From positions 372,001 through 436,000 of the forward strand of contig JAZKHT010000008.1 in NCBI GenBank assembly GCA_040385245.1: DNA of 64,000 bases, in the 5' to 3' direction. Below the pieces are notes generated by a model. It searched no databases, was not told the origin of the DNA, and was given only the letters and a program-made list of their open reading frames with translations. This document shows positions 11,474 to 19,892 of this stretch, in pieces. A program made the position numbers and the translations under genes. Position 1 is the stretch's first letter. Each line of letters begins with the position of its first letter. This DNA comes from JAZKHT01 sp040385245 (lineage in GTDB: Bacteria > Pseudomonadota > Alphaproteobacteria > Rhodobacterales > Rhodobacteraceae).

Positions 11474-12142
11474 CTATCTGAGGATCAGATCCGAGGCTTT
11501 CTCGCCGATCATCACGACCGTCGCATTGGTGTTGGCGCTGACCATGCAGGGCATCACAGACGCGTCACAGACCCGAAGCCCGTCAAGTCCATGGACCCGC
11601 AGATCAGGTCCGACAACCGCGCGGTCATCCTGCCCCATGCGGCAGGTGCTTGTGGGGTGCCAGATCGTCGACGCACAACGCGGGTGCAGTCCAACCGGCC
11701 ATCCGAGCGGTAGAATTCTGCAAGGCTTGGCGTGAAGACCACCTCGAAATCCGGGTCGGGGGCGCTGGGGTCAAGCCGTAGAAAGGCGCCTGCATCCAGA
11801 TGATGCGTCGCAAGGTGGCCGTTGCCCGTCGTGTCGAATTCTGCCAGCGCGGCGTCAAGGTCGGCAGCCTGTCCGCCGGGCTCCAACGGGTGCTTCAGGA
11901 CCGCGCTGACAGCGCCGCCCCCGACGCCGACCGAACAGCTGTTTCTGCGGTGTGGTGGTATAGGCCCAGTCGAGTTTGGACCCCTCAAGATACATGGCCG
12001 TACCGGGAACGGTTGCCAGGTTTGTGTCCGGCTCTCCGCCAGCCTCGATCAGAACCACGCGGCATGAGGGATCAGCGCTAAGCCGATTGGCGATGACGCA
12101 ACCCGCTGAACCTGCGCCGATGATGATGTAATCAAAGTTCAC
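11474..12142 (-). pseudogene. Decayed GMC-family oxidoreductase (choline dehydrogenase-like)
   Basis: Three fragments of one flavoenzyme can be read on the minus strand. The N-terminal part from GTG 12142 gives MNFDYIIIGAGSAGCVIANR (FAD dinucleotide-binding motif) and continues to WAYTTTPQKQLFGR. The middle part, in another frame, contains HHLDAGAFLRLDPSAPDPDF, typical of the substrate domain. The C-terminal part, back in the first frame, gives IWHPTSTCRMG and then VCDASVMP, ending at the stop 11474-11476. The whole is 669 bases where an intact family member needs about 1,600, so two internal deletions with frame changes have removed most of the FAD and substrate domains. It cannot make an active enzyme. 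An intact GMC oxidoreductase lies next to it in the opposite direction. Confidence 0.88.
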
Positions 12143-12475
12143 GGCGAAACCTCCGACAATCGGGGAAGCATCCTTTAAGCGTGACACAAGACGCCACCCA
12201 ACGCCAAGCCGCATCCATCGGGGCGGCGCGATGCAGGACCAACCGCCAAATCTTTGCAAGCTGATCGGGGGACATCGCATCGCCACGAAACGGCCTTGAA
12301 GGTGCAGTAAGACACGCCCCAACGACGTTGAAAATGACGCGTCACCCCTAGGGCGGTCCGATGAAAAAACGCGGGGGATTTGCCACCAAGGGGTGCGCCT
12401 TTTTGCACGTTGCCTGACGAAGCGAACAGGACTATCGAATGGGTAATTGTTGATGTCTTCCAACGGTGGTTCGCG
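12143..12475. other. Intergenic stretch between decayed and intact GMC genes
   Basis: About 330 bases with no gene I can support. Frames here are open only as extensions of the flanking genes. It should hold the promoter of the plus-strand GMC gene; I see no clear operator, hairpin or promoter hexamers. It includes runs of A (AAAAAA near 12363). Confidence 0.5.
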
Positions 12476-14137
12476 ATGATTTTCGACGCGCGGCGGTTGC
12501 CCCCCAATTCCGACCTGACTGCAGATGTGTGTGTTGTCGGTGCCGGGCCCATCGGCATTTCCGTGGCGCAAAGGTTGGGGCGGGCCGGGCTGTCGGTCAT
12601 CCTGCTGGATGCGGGCGGTCTGGATCACGATCCGGTTGCCAACGCTGGCGCAGAGCCGGAGTCGATGGTTTTCGACGGCGTCACCCGACTGGGACAGACG
12701 CGGCAGGTCGGCGGCAATGCCAACACCTGGCTTGTGCGCACCGGCGTGACCAAACGCGGGGTGCGGCTGCTCCCCCTGTCTGATTCAGAACTGAGCGCGT
12801 TGCCCTGGGATGACGGCTCTGGCTGGCCGGTGCGCCGGTCCGATCTGGAAAGCTATCATCGCGATGCAGCAACCATTCTGAACATCGGTGACGACCGGTT
12901 TTCACCGGAGGATTTCGGCACCCCGGACGAAGGCCTGCTGATCAACGATTCAGAGCTGCGCACCGGCGTCTTTCGTTTTGGCACGGGCGGGCGTTTTGTC
13001 GAACAGGCCGTGCGCGACCTGCGGAACGATCCGGGCATTCGGCTGCTGCACCACGCCACGGTGGTCGAGGTGCTGACCAACGACACCGGCACGCAGGCAA
13101 CAGGTGTCCGCATCGTGCCGGAACCGGGGCGCGAACTGATTGTGCGGGCGGGGCAGGTGGTGCTGGCGTCGGGCTGCATTGCGGTGACGCAGTTGCTGTT
13201 GGCGTCGGATGCGGTGCGGGCAGGGGGGCTTGGCAATGGATCGGGCCATCTGGGCAGGTATTTCATGGATCATCCCATGGTCTATGGCGGCACGCTGCAC
13301 CCGGCTTCACCGGCGATCTTCCGGCAGGCCGCGCTTTATGACATGCGCGCGATCGGCGGGCATCCGGTGATGGGGTATCTGCACCTGACCGATGCGGTGC
13401 GGACCCGCGATGATCTGCTGAACCTCAGCATGTTGATCTTTCCGCGCACGGATGGCGTGGGCTTCGCCGCATCGCCCCGGCAGGACCGAGGCATAAAGGC
13501 TGCGTTCAACATCCGCGAGGCCATGATAAGGCGGCGGATGCCTGCGCCGGGGGATGTGTGGAATGTGGTTCTGGGCCTTGATGGCGCGATCCGGCGTCAG
13601 GTGCAGGGGGTGCTGAACCCGCAATCATCGCTGGGCCGGGGCGGATGGTCACGGCAGGCAGCCCCCGAAAAGCGATTCACCCATTTCGACGTGCTGCATC
13701 AAACCGAAGAAGCCCCGCATCCCGACAACCGCATCACACTGGGGCAGGGGCGTGATGCCTATGGCCAGCGCAAGATTGCGATCACCGCCACTTGGCACAC
13801 CGAGGATCAGACCCGCACCATGCGCGCGCAGCGGGCCTTTGCCGGGGCCTTGGCAAGGTTGGGTTGGGGCGACTATCGCATCGCTGATCAGGGCGGCGCG
13901 CCGGTGTTGTGGTCGCGATCGTCCAGCCATTTCATGGGAACGACGCGGATGAATGCCAGCGACCGTTTAGGTGTCGTGGATACCTCGGGTGCCGTGCATG
14001 GAACGCCGAACGTCTTTGTCGCCTCCAGCAGCATCTTTCCGCGTGGCGGGTTCGGCAATGTCACCCTGACCGCATTGGCCATGGCGCTGCGCACGGCAGA
14101 TGCGATGGTGGCCGCGCGTCAGGCGTTGATCGGCTGA
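12476..14137 (+). CDS. GMC family oxidoreductase
   Basis: A 553-residue flavoprotein dehydrogenase or oxidase acting on an alcohol-type substrate. The FAD motif is VVGAGPIGISVAQRLGRAG near residue 22, a second FAD contact is LGQTRQVGGNANTW, and the C-terminal GMC domain gives SSHFMGTTRMN and later ASSSIFPRGGFGNVTLTALA. The distinct GMC_oxred_C pattern and the lack of the HGxxN choline dehydrogenase signature make the substrate unclear; sugar or polyol oxidation is possible. ATG 12476 has GGTGG at 12465-12469. No signal peptide is visible. A strong terminator hairpin follows its stop. Confidence 0.87.
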   Translation: MIFDARRLPPNSDLTADVCVVGAGPIGISVAQRLGRAGLSVILLDAGGLDHDPVANAGAEPESMVFDGVTRLGQTRQVGGNANTWLVRTGVTKRGVRLLPLSDSELSALPWDDGSGWPVRRSDLESYHRDAATILNIGDDRFSPEDFGTPDEGLLINDSELRTGVFRFGTGGRFVEQAVRDLRNDPGIRLLHHATVVEVLTNDTGTQATGVRIVPEPGRELIVRAGQVVLASGCIAVTQLLLASDAVRAGGLGNGSGHLGRYFMDHPMVYGGTLHPASPAIFRQAALYDMRAIGGHPVMGYLHLTDAVRTRDDLLNLSMLIFPRTDGVGFAASPRQDRGIKAAFNIREAMIRRRMPAPGDVWNVVLGLDGAIRRQVQGVLNPQSSLGRGGWSRQAAPEKRFTHFDVLHQTEEAPHPDNRITLGQGRDAYGQRKIAITATWHTEDQTRTMRAQRAFAGALARLGWGDYRIADQGGAPVLWSRSSSHFMGTTRMNASDRLGVVDTSGAVHGTPNVFVASSSIFPRGGFGNVTLTALAMALRTADAMVAARQALIG

Positions 14138-14157
14138 AAGGGTTGCGGGCAAACGAA

Positions 14158-14187
14158 AAACGGGGATGGCTTGCGCCATCCCCGTTT
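14158..14187. terminator. Bidirectional terminator between GMC gene and cold-shock gene
   Basis: AAACGGGGATGGC (14158-14170) and GCCATCCCCGTTT (14175-14187) make a perfect 13-pair stem with a TTGC loop. It lies between the stops of convergent genes and can serve both. The flanking A and T tracts are short. Confidence 0.82.
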
Positions 14188-14213
14188 GCCGTCACATCGC
14201 AGTCAGCTTGAAA

Positions 14214-14420
14214 TCAAGCCAGCGCGAGGTTCATGGCGGACTCGCGTCCGTCACGGCCTTGTTCGATGTCGAAGGTCACAGCCTGACCGTCGGCGAGCTG
14301 GCGGATACCCGCACGCTCCAGCGCCGAAACGTGCACGAACACGTCACGGTTGCCGTTTGCCGGCGCGATAAAGCCGAAACCCTTGGTTGCGTTGAACCAC
14401 TTCACGGTGCCATTGGCCAT
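14214..14420 (-). CDS. Cold-shock protein, CspA family
   Basis: A 68-residue single OB-fold nucleic-acid-binding protein that acts as an RNA chaperone. It has the family start MANGTVKWFNATKGFGFIAP with the RNP1 motif KGFGFI and RNP2 DVFVHVSAL. ATG 14420 follows AGGAGA at a good distance. About 190 bases separate it from the LacI-type regulator upstream, long enough for the 5' leader that controls many csp mRNAs by temperature; I cannot show a specific fold. Confidence 0.96.
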   Translation of the reverse strand: MANGTVKWFNATKGFGFIAPANGNRDVFVHVSALERAGIRQLADGQAVTFDIEQGRDGRESAMNLALA

Positions 14421-14615
14421 CGTGATGTCTCCTGTAATATTGCCATCCACGGATCTGCGATGGCCCGGCCCAGTTTTGATCAATATCGAGAACTGAAGCC
14501 GTGAGGAGACAGAGTGTCGAAATGGAACGTTCTTTGCCCGGCCTACATGACCGCTTTTGCCCGTTTGTGCAAGGGGGGCAGGGAAATAAAGGCAATAGTG
14601 GCGGGGCGGAGCCGA

Positions 14616-15698
14616 TCAGGCGACATGGCCGATGGGGGGGGCCGGTGCCTGATGCTGCCGGGGCAGGGGCAAGGCGTGGCGCAATTCGGTGCGTTCCAGC
14701 CGCTGCAAACGGGCCGCATCGACCCCGTTAATGCGTTGCAACAACAAATCGCACAGCTGCCAACCCACCTCGGTCCGGGAATAGTACGATGCGGCGATGG
14801 GGGCCGCCAGATAGGCCGGAAGATTGCTGCCCGACCGCACAAACAACCCGAACTTTCCCACCAGCGTGGGGCAGATGTCGCGCAAACCTGCGACTGTGCC
14901 GATCAGATACACCTCGTTGCAGCATAAAAAGGCGTCGGGCTTTGCCTCTTGCAACAGGCGTTGGGTGGCCCGGTGGACGATGCCGCTGCCGGGCAGGTTA
15001 TGCGCCACCAGGGCCGGGTCAAAGGATATGCCCGCCTCGGCCAGGGCGCGGCGGTGGCCCGACAGGCGTTTTTGCACAAAGGTATAGCCGGGCAGGGATT
15101 CCATCATGGCGATACGACGATAGCCTTGGGAAATCAATGCCTTGGTGCCTTGCCATGCCGCATCTTCGTGGTCTAAGTCAAACCACGGATGGACGATCCC
15201 CATGTCGGTCCGGCCCAGCGTGACAAAGGGGATGCCGTATGTCGTCAACAACCGTACCCGGGCGTCATTCGGTTCGGTGTAATTCAGAATGACGCCATCC
15301 GCAGCGTGGGTGCGGATCATCTTGCGCAAGGCGGGGATGCCCGGATCGCCAATGTCCACCAGTTTGGCCTGAACAGAATAATCCGTGCCCTGCAACCGAC
15401 GGTGCACCCCAAGCAACAACGACGACGCGCTGATGTCACCTGTTTCCGGATCATCAGACGCACCAAGAACCGCCAGCAGCGTCATGGTGCGCCCGGTGCG
15501 CAGGCGCAGCCCATCAAGGTTGCGCGCATAGCCCAGACGTTCGGCAGCGTCACGCACGCGGGCCACGGTATCGGCACCGGTCTTGTGGCCATCCTTCAAC
15601 GACCGCGCGACCGTGGTGACCGACAGGCCAAGGTGTTCTGCGATATCCCTCATGGTGACGGGTCGGGGCTGGTCCGGTCTGTCAAGGGTCTGAGCCAT
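14616..15698 (-). CDS. LacI family transcriptional regulator
   Basis: A 360-residue sugar-responsive type repressor. The N-terminal HTH reads TMRDIAEHLGLSVTTVARSL with the hinge RLGYARNLDGLRLRTGRT, followed by a periplasmic-binding-protein-like ligand domain (LLAVLGASDD ... DGVILNYTEPN ... RRIAMMESLPG ... PDAFLCCNEVYLIG). ATG 15698 follows GGAG seven bases upstream; an in-frame codon further up is less likely. It is divergent from rpe, and the gap holds a strong dyad at 15856-15890 that could be its operator. Which sugar or metabolite it senses is not visible. Confidence 0.9.
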   Translation of the reverse strand: MAQTLDRPDQPRPVTMRDIAEHLGLSVTTVARSLKDGHKTGADTVARVRDAAERLGYARNLDGLRLRTGRTMTLLAVLGASDDPETGDISASSLLLGVHRRLQGTDYSVQAKLVDIGDPGIPALRKMIRTHAADGVILNYTEPNDARVRLLTTYGIPFVTLGRTDMGIVHPWFDLDHEDAAWQGTKALISQGYRRIAMMESLPGYTFVQKRLSGHRRALAEAGISFDPALVAHNLPGSGIVHRATQRLLQEAKPDAFLCCNEVYLIGTVAGLRDICPTLVGKFGLFVRSGSNLPAYLAAPIAASYYSRTEVGWQLCDLLLQRINGVDAARLQRLERTELRHALPLPRQHQAPAPPIGHVA

Positions 15699-15855
15699 GA
15701 GGGGACTCCGGGTAAAGATGCGACGGGTCAAGGCACGAATTGGAAATTTTCACGAGTTAATGCACAGATTGGGATAAAAGCAGGTGCCACGCGGAATTCC
15801 TACCGGAATCTGCTCAGGGGCAGGTCGGCTGACGTCAGGAAACTTGGCATCCAAA

Positions 15856-15890
15856 TATCCGATAATAGTAATTATGTAATATTATGGATA
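15856..15890. promoter_or_regulatory. AT-rich hyphenated dyad, candidate operator
   Basis: TATCC-G-ATAATA (15856-15867) and TATTATGGATA (15880-15890) are inverted copies differing by one inserted base, with a 12-base AT-rich spacer. The site lies in the gap between the divergent LacI-type regulator and rpe, about 70 bases before the rpe start. It stands out in composition from its GC-rich surroundings. Assignment as a regulator site is inference. Confidence 0.5.
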
Positions 15891-15957
15891 CTGGAACTGG
15901 ACCTTTGGGCCGGTTTCAGGCAGACAGCGCCCAAATCACCGCAACACGAGGCTTTCC

Positions 15958-16647
15958 ATGTTTGACCGCGCCCTCAAGATCGCCCCCTCTATCCTGTCGG
16001 CCGACTTTGCGAACTTTGGCGCTGAATGTCGCGCGATCGAGGATCAGGGTGCGGACTGGGTGCATGTCGATGTGATGGACGGCCATTTCGTGCCGAATAT
16101 TACATTCGGGCCAGCCACTTGTGCGGCGATCCGGCCCCATATCAAGGGTGTGATGGATGTGCATCTGATGGTGGCGCCGGTGGATATCTACATTCCGGCC
16201 TTTGCCGCCGCCGGGGCTGATATCATCACTGTGCATCTTGAGGCTGGACCCCACATTCACAGATCGTTGCAAACCATTCGTGGCCTTGGGAAAAAATCCG
16301 GTCTGGCCATCAATCCGGGCACTGGGCTGGATGCGGTGGAACATCTGATCGACATGGTGGATCTGGTCTGCGTGATGACGGTAAACCCAGGGTTTGGCGG
16401 ACAGAAATTCATTCATTCCCAGATAGATAAGGTGCGTTCTTTACGCAAGATGATTGGCAGCCGTCCAATCCATATCGAAATCGACGGCGGTGTGACGGTC
16501 GAAACCGCACCGCTGGTCGTGGCGGCGGGTGCGGATGTGCTGGTGGCGGGGTCTGCGGTGTTCACCGGTGGGTCTGTCGCGAACCCAGCACCCTATGGCC
16601 GCAACATCGCTGCGATCCGCGCCGCGGCACAGGCAGCCACCGCCTAG
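15958..16647 (+). CDS. rpe: Ribulose-phosphate 3-epimerase
   Basis: This enzyme interconverts ribulose 5-phosphate and xylulose 5-phosphate in the pentose phosphate pathway. The 229-residue TIM barrel shows APSILSADFANFG, HVDVMDGHFVPN (metal His and catalytic Asp), DVHLMV, the MTVNPGFGGQKF phosphate loop and EIDGGV with the second catalytic Asp, then AGSAVF. ATG 15958 has GAGG six bases upstream. Its stop overlaps the stop of the convergent DAO-type oxidoreductase. Confidence 0.97.
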   Translation: MFDRALKIAPSILSADFANFGAECRAIEDQGADWVHVDVMDGHFVPNITFGPATCAAIRPHIKGVMDVHLMVAPVDIYIPAFAAAGADIITVHLEAGPHIHRSLQTIRGLGKKSGLAINPGTGLDAVEHLIDMVDLVCVMTVNPGFGGQKFIHSQIDKVRSLRKMIGSRPIHIEIDGGVTVETAPLVVAAGADVLVAGSAVFTGGSVANPAPYGRNIAAIRAAAQAATA

Positions 16648-17816
16648 ACAATGGCCCTTTCACGGAACGGCTGACCCCTGACCATCCGGTCCACCGACAG
16701 GTCGGACAGGTCAATCGTCTGCCAGGCACCGTGCAGGATGTGTTCGGCCACACCCCGGCCCACCGCGGGCGATTGCTGCAAGCCATGGCCGGAAAAGCCG
16801 TTCATCAGGAACAGGCTGGGCAAATCCGGGTGCGGCCCCAGAATGGCGTTCTGGTCCAGCGTGTTATAGGCGTAATGCCCAACCCAATGCCGAAGCACCT
16901 TGACCGCGTCAAAGCCGGGCGCGCGGTGCCAGAGTTGTTCCCAGATCACGTCTTCGAACAGATGCAGGTCCGGCTCGAAATCATCTGCGGCACAGGGACC
17001 GTCGTCTTGTGGGACGGTCGCGGTGATCCATTGGCCATGTTCCGGGCGCAGGTAAAACCCCGCATCCACCAACAAGGGCGCGTCCGGGTGGCGCGCGTTG
17101 GGCGCGTCGATGACAAAGACGGTGCGCTTGCGCGGTTCCACCTGCAGGTCCAACCCCGCCATGCGCATCACCACGGCGGCACGGGTGCCTGCGGCATTCA
17201 CCGCGACCGGGCAGGCGACGTGGCCCCCCTGCCCCAGGGTCACCCCTGTCACCCGGCCCGCCGTCACGGTCACTCCAGTCACGGTATCGGTGACGAAGCG
17301 CGCGCCCTGCGCCTTTGCCGCCGACCGGAAGCCCGCCAGCAGACCCATGTTGTCAAACCACCCCTCGTCCCGCGGGCCAAAGGTGGCGGCGGTCAGGTCA
17401 TCGACGTTCAGCCAAGGGTAGCGTGCGGCAATCTGGGCCGGTGTCCACACCTCGGTCGCGGCACCATTGTCGCGCTGCATCGCCGCCACCTCGGCCAGGG
17501 TCGCGGCCCCATCGGCGGAGTGGGCCAGAAAAAGATACCCGTTTTCCTTTAACCCCAGCGGGCCCGCATCACAGGCAACACCCAGCGATTCAGGGAAATC
17601 ACGAATGAAATCAATGCCGAACCGCGATATTTGCACGTTTACTGCGGTGGTGAATTGTTGGCGGATCGACGCCACCGACAGCGCGGTCGATGCCTGGGCA
17701 AAGCTGGGATCGCGCTCGACTACCAGCACGTCAAGCCCCGGTGACATCCGCGTCAGCCAATAGGCAACCGATGCCCCCATGACCGCCCCGCCAATCACCA
17801 CGACATCCGCCTTCAT
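16644..17816 (-). CDS. FAD-dependent oxidoreductase, DAO (glycine/sarcosine oxidase-like) family
   Basis: A 390-residue flavoprotein predicted to oxidise a secondary or alpha-amino compound. The Rossmann motif is VVVIGGAVMGASVAYWL at the N-terminus, followed by the FAD-linked ERDPSFAQASTALS and IRQQF stretches typical of the DadA/sarcosine oxidase group, and the C-terminal LFLMNGFSGHGLQQSPAVGRGVAE. The substrate is not evident. ATG 17816 follows AGGGGA. It ends in a two-base stop overlap with rpe (CTAG). The LuxR-type gene starts divergently about 115 bases away. Confidence 0.88.
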   Translation of the reverse strand: MKADVVVIGGAVMGASVAYWLTRMSPGLDVLVVERDPSFAQASTALSVASIRQQFTTAVNVQISRFGIDFIRDFPESLGVACDAGPLGLKENGYLFLAHSADGAATLAEVAAMQRDNGAATEVWTPAQIAARYPWLNVDDLTAATFGPRDEGWFDNMGLLAGFRSAAKAQGARFVTDTVTGVTVTAGRVTGVTLGQGGHVACPVAVNAAGTRAAVVMRMAGLDLQVEPRKRTVFVIDAPNARHPDAPLLVDAGFYLRPEHGQWITATVPQDDGPCAADDFEPDLHLFEDVIWEQLWHRAPGFDAVKVLRHWVGHYAYNTLDQNAILGPHPDLPSLFLMNGFSGHGLQQSPAVGRGVAEHILHGAWQTIDLSDLSVDRMVRGQPFRERAIV

Positions 17817-17931
17817 TCCGTGTCCCCTTCGATTCCCGCCCTCGACAGGCGGTATGCGGCTTGGTTATGACAGGAAGCAGGACAAGGACAACCCGGCGAC
17901 GACGCGCTCGCACGGCAAACAGGGACGGGAT

Positions 17932-18690
17932 ATGCGGGTTCTACCGCTGATCAGCCAAATCGCCGAAGCGGCCAGCGTGGCCGAGGTCTGGCAGATTTCC
18001 ACCGCATTCTTTGCCGCCGAGGGGTTTGCGCGGGCGAACTATGGATTCACCCGGTTCCGGCATGACCATTCGATCGGCAACCCCGATGATGCGCTGTTTC
18101 TGACGTCGCTGGATCAGGACTATGCCAGCCGGTACTTCAGCGACGGATTCTACGCGCGCACCCCGGTCTACAAATGGGCAGAGCGGAACACCGGGTCTTG
18201 CACATGGGCCTGGGTCCGGCAGGCGTTGCTGCGGGGAGAGTTGTCTGCCGACGAGATGGACGCCGTAAGCCAGAATGCCGCGATGGGCATCACCGCAGGG
18301 ATCACGGTCAGTTTCCCTGAAATCTCGGTCCGGGCCAAGGGCGCGCTGGGGTTGATCGCCGACCCCGGCCTGACCGAGGCGGATGTCGAAATCATCCACA
18401 CAGACCGGCGTGATGCGCTGCTGGCGGTGGCACATATGATGCACCTGAAGATCATGCAACTGCCGATCAGAACCCGGCGCCGCGCCTTGACCAACCGCCA
18501 GCGCGAGGCGCTGGAATGGGTGGCCGATGGCAAGACGACACAGGATGTGGCGTTGCTGATGTCGGTGTCACCGGCGATGGTGGAAAAGCACCTGCGCCTT
18601 GCGCGCGAGGCGCTGGACGTCGACACGACGGCGCAGGCGGTGGCAAAGGCCTCGATGCTGAACATGATCTTTCAGGGGGCATCAGTCTGA
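17932..18690 (+). CDS. LuxR family regulator with autoinducer-binding-like domain (no synthase nearby)
   Basis: A 252-residue regulator with an N-terminal autoinducer-binding-like domain (about 15-160) and a C-terminal LuxR HTH (about 185-245, LTNRQREALEWVADGKTTQDVALLMSVS read in two pieces). In the ligand pocket, aligned from memory to TraR, the expected Trp57 is Tyr64, Tyr61 is Tyr68, and the near-invariant Asp70 is Thr77 (ARTPVY instead of IDPV). That suggests a ligand other than a standard acyl-homoserine lactone or none. No luxI-type gene is in the window, so it is a LuxR solo here. ATG 17932 has GGGA upstream; the frame is open to 17779 but the extension lacks homology. Confidence 0.88.
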   Translation: MRVLPLISQIAEAASVAEVWQISTAFFAAEGFARANYGFTRFRHDHSIGNPDDALFLTSLDQDYASRYFSDGFYARTPVYKWAERNTGSCTWAWVRQALLRGELSADEMDAVSQNAAMGITAGITVSFPEISVRAKGALGLIADPGLTEADVEIIHTDRRDALLAVAHMMHLKIMQLPIRTRRRALTNRQREALEWVADGKTTQDVALLMSVSPAMVEKHLRLAREALDVDTTAQAVAKASMLNMIFQGASV

Positions 18691-18994
18691 CACCTGGTCG
18701 GCATCAGGTAGGGAATCCCTGACTTTCGTTAAACTGGTTTAACTGCGATCCGTCAGGTGTTCCACGAGTGGTGGTTATTACCGGAACAGCAGGTTGGGTT
18801 GCGGCGCAATTTCACCACGCCCGGCCTGCGCTTTCCTGCATGTGCAGGATCCCTGTTGGTCAGCGGACTTTCCCCACCGCTGATCGTTTGGACTGGATTG
18901 CGTTTGTTCCTTTTCCCCAAAGGTGCGCAATGAAAAACGGTGCAGTCCAAGACTGCACCGTTTATTTTTTTCCGAAAGATCGGCAGGGCTGAAA
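18691..18994. other. Intergenic stretch between luxR-type gene and tsf
   Basis: About 300 bases without a supportable gene. It holds two short palindromes: GTTAAAC-TG-GTTTAAC at 18728-18743 and CCTGCA-TG-TGCAGG at 18835-18848, and the tsf terminator at 18935-18963. A short open frame across it runs through the terminator and has no protein-like features. Confidence 0.55.
18935..18970. terminator. Terminator of the rpsB-tsf operon
   Basis: AAACGGTGCAGT (18935-18946) and ACTGCACCGTTT (18952-18963) form a perfect 12-pair stem with a five-base loop. On the minus strand, downstream of tsf, it is followed by a five-T tract; on the plus strand by a seven-T tract (18964-18971 region), so it can end transcripts from both sides. 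Confidence 0.85.
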
Positions 18995-19870
18995 TCAGCC
19001 CTGAACCATTTTGGCGACTTCGGCGGCGAAGTCTTCTTTCTCTTTTTCGATGCCCTCGCCCACGGCCATGCGCACAAAGCCCACCACTTCGACGCCCGCA
19101 TCTTTCGCGGCCTGCGCCACGGTGATGTCGGGGTTCATGACAAACTTCTGGCCCAACAGGGTGACTTCTTCAAAGAACTTGGCCATGCGGCCGATGATCA
19201 TCTTTTCGATCACGGCTTCGGGCTTGCCCGATTCCCGCGCCTGTTGCGACAGGACGTTCTTTTCCCGCTCGATGAACGCAGGATCGAGGTCCTTTTCCGA
19301 CAGCGATGCCGGGTTGGTCGCGGCGATGTGCATGGCGATCTGCTTGGCGATGCCGTTGTCGGTGCCTTTGACGGCAACCAGAACGCCGATCTTGCCCATG
19401 CCATCGGCGGCGGCGTTGTGGACATAGGCCGCGACAGAGTCGCCTTCGACCGATGCCATCCGGCGCAGGTTCATGTTTTCACCGATCACGGCGATGGTTT
19501 CGCCAAGATAGGTTTCGGCGGATTTGCCGTTCACATCGGCGTTCTTCAGCGCGTCGACGTCGTTCACCGTCAGCGCCGCCTTGGTGATGTTGCGCACCAG
19601 CGCCTGGAAATCGGCGTTCTTGGCCACGAAATCGGTTTCCGAGTTCACTTCGACGGCCACGCCACGGCCGCCCGAAACGGCAACCCCGACCAGACCTTCG
19701 GCGGCCAGACGGCCAGCCTTTTTCGCCGCTTTCGCAAGGCCCTTGGTGCGCAGCCAATCGACCGCAGCATCCATGTCGCCGTTGTTTTCGACGAGGGCTT
19801 TCTTCGCGTCCATCATGCCTGCGCCGGTCGATTCGCGCAGTTCTTTCACCATTTGTGCGGTGACCGTCAT
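18995..19870 (-). CDS. tsf: Translation elongation factor Ts
   Basis: EF-Ts is the guanine-nucleotide exchange factor for EF-Tu. The 291-residue protein opens with MTVTAQMVKELRESTGAGMMDAKKAL (UBA-like domain, read as MTVTAQMVKELR then TGAGMMDAKKAL) and has the EF-Tu-contact motif SETDFVAKN, plus the conserved later AMHIAATNP. It sits downstream of rpsB on the same strand with an 80-base gap that contains a terminator-like hairpin. Strongly expressed core gene. Confidence 0.98.
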   Translation of the reverse strand: MTVTAQMVKELRESTGAGMMDAKKALVENNGDMDAAVDWLRTKGLAKAAKKAGRLAAEGLVGVAVSGGRGVAVEVNSETDFVAKNADFQALVRNITKAALTVNDVDALKNADVNGKSAETYLGETIAVIGENMNLRRMASVEGDSVAAYVHNAAADGMGKIGVLVAVKGTDNGIAKQIAMHIAATNPASLSEKDLDPAFIEREKNVLSQQARESGKPEAVIEKMIIGRMAKFFEEVTLLGQKFVMNPDITVAQAAKDAGVEVVGFVRMAVGEGIEKEKEDFAAEVAKMVQG

Positions 19871-19892
19871 TGGAGTGACTCCTCAATGCGTC

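Noticed and set aside
17779..18690. Longer LuxR-type protein starting at 17779, and a paired luxI gene
   Set aside because: The extra N-terminal stretch is not domain-like and ATG 17932 has a good ribosome binding site; no acyl-homoserine-lactone synthase motif is present in the window.
18768..18992. Short plus-strand open frame upstream of the tsf terminator
   Set aside because: It runs through the terminator hairpin, has no ribosome binding site and no protein-like pattern.
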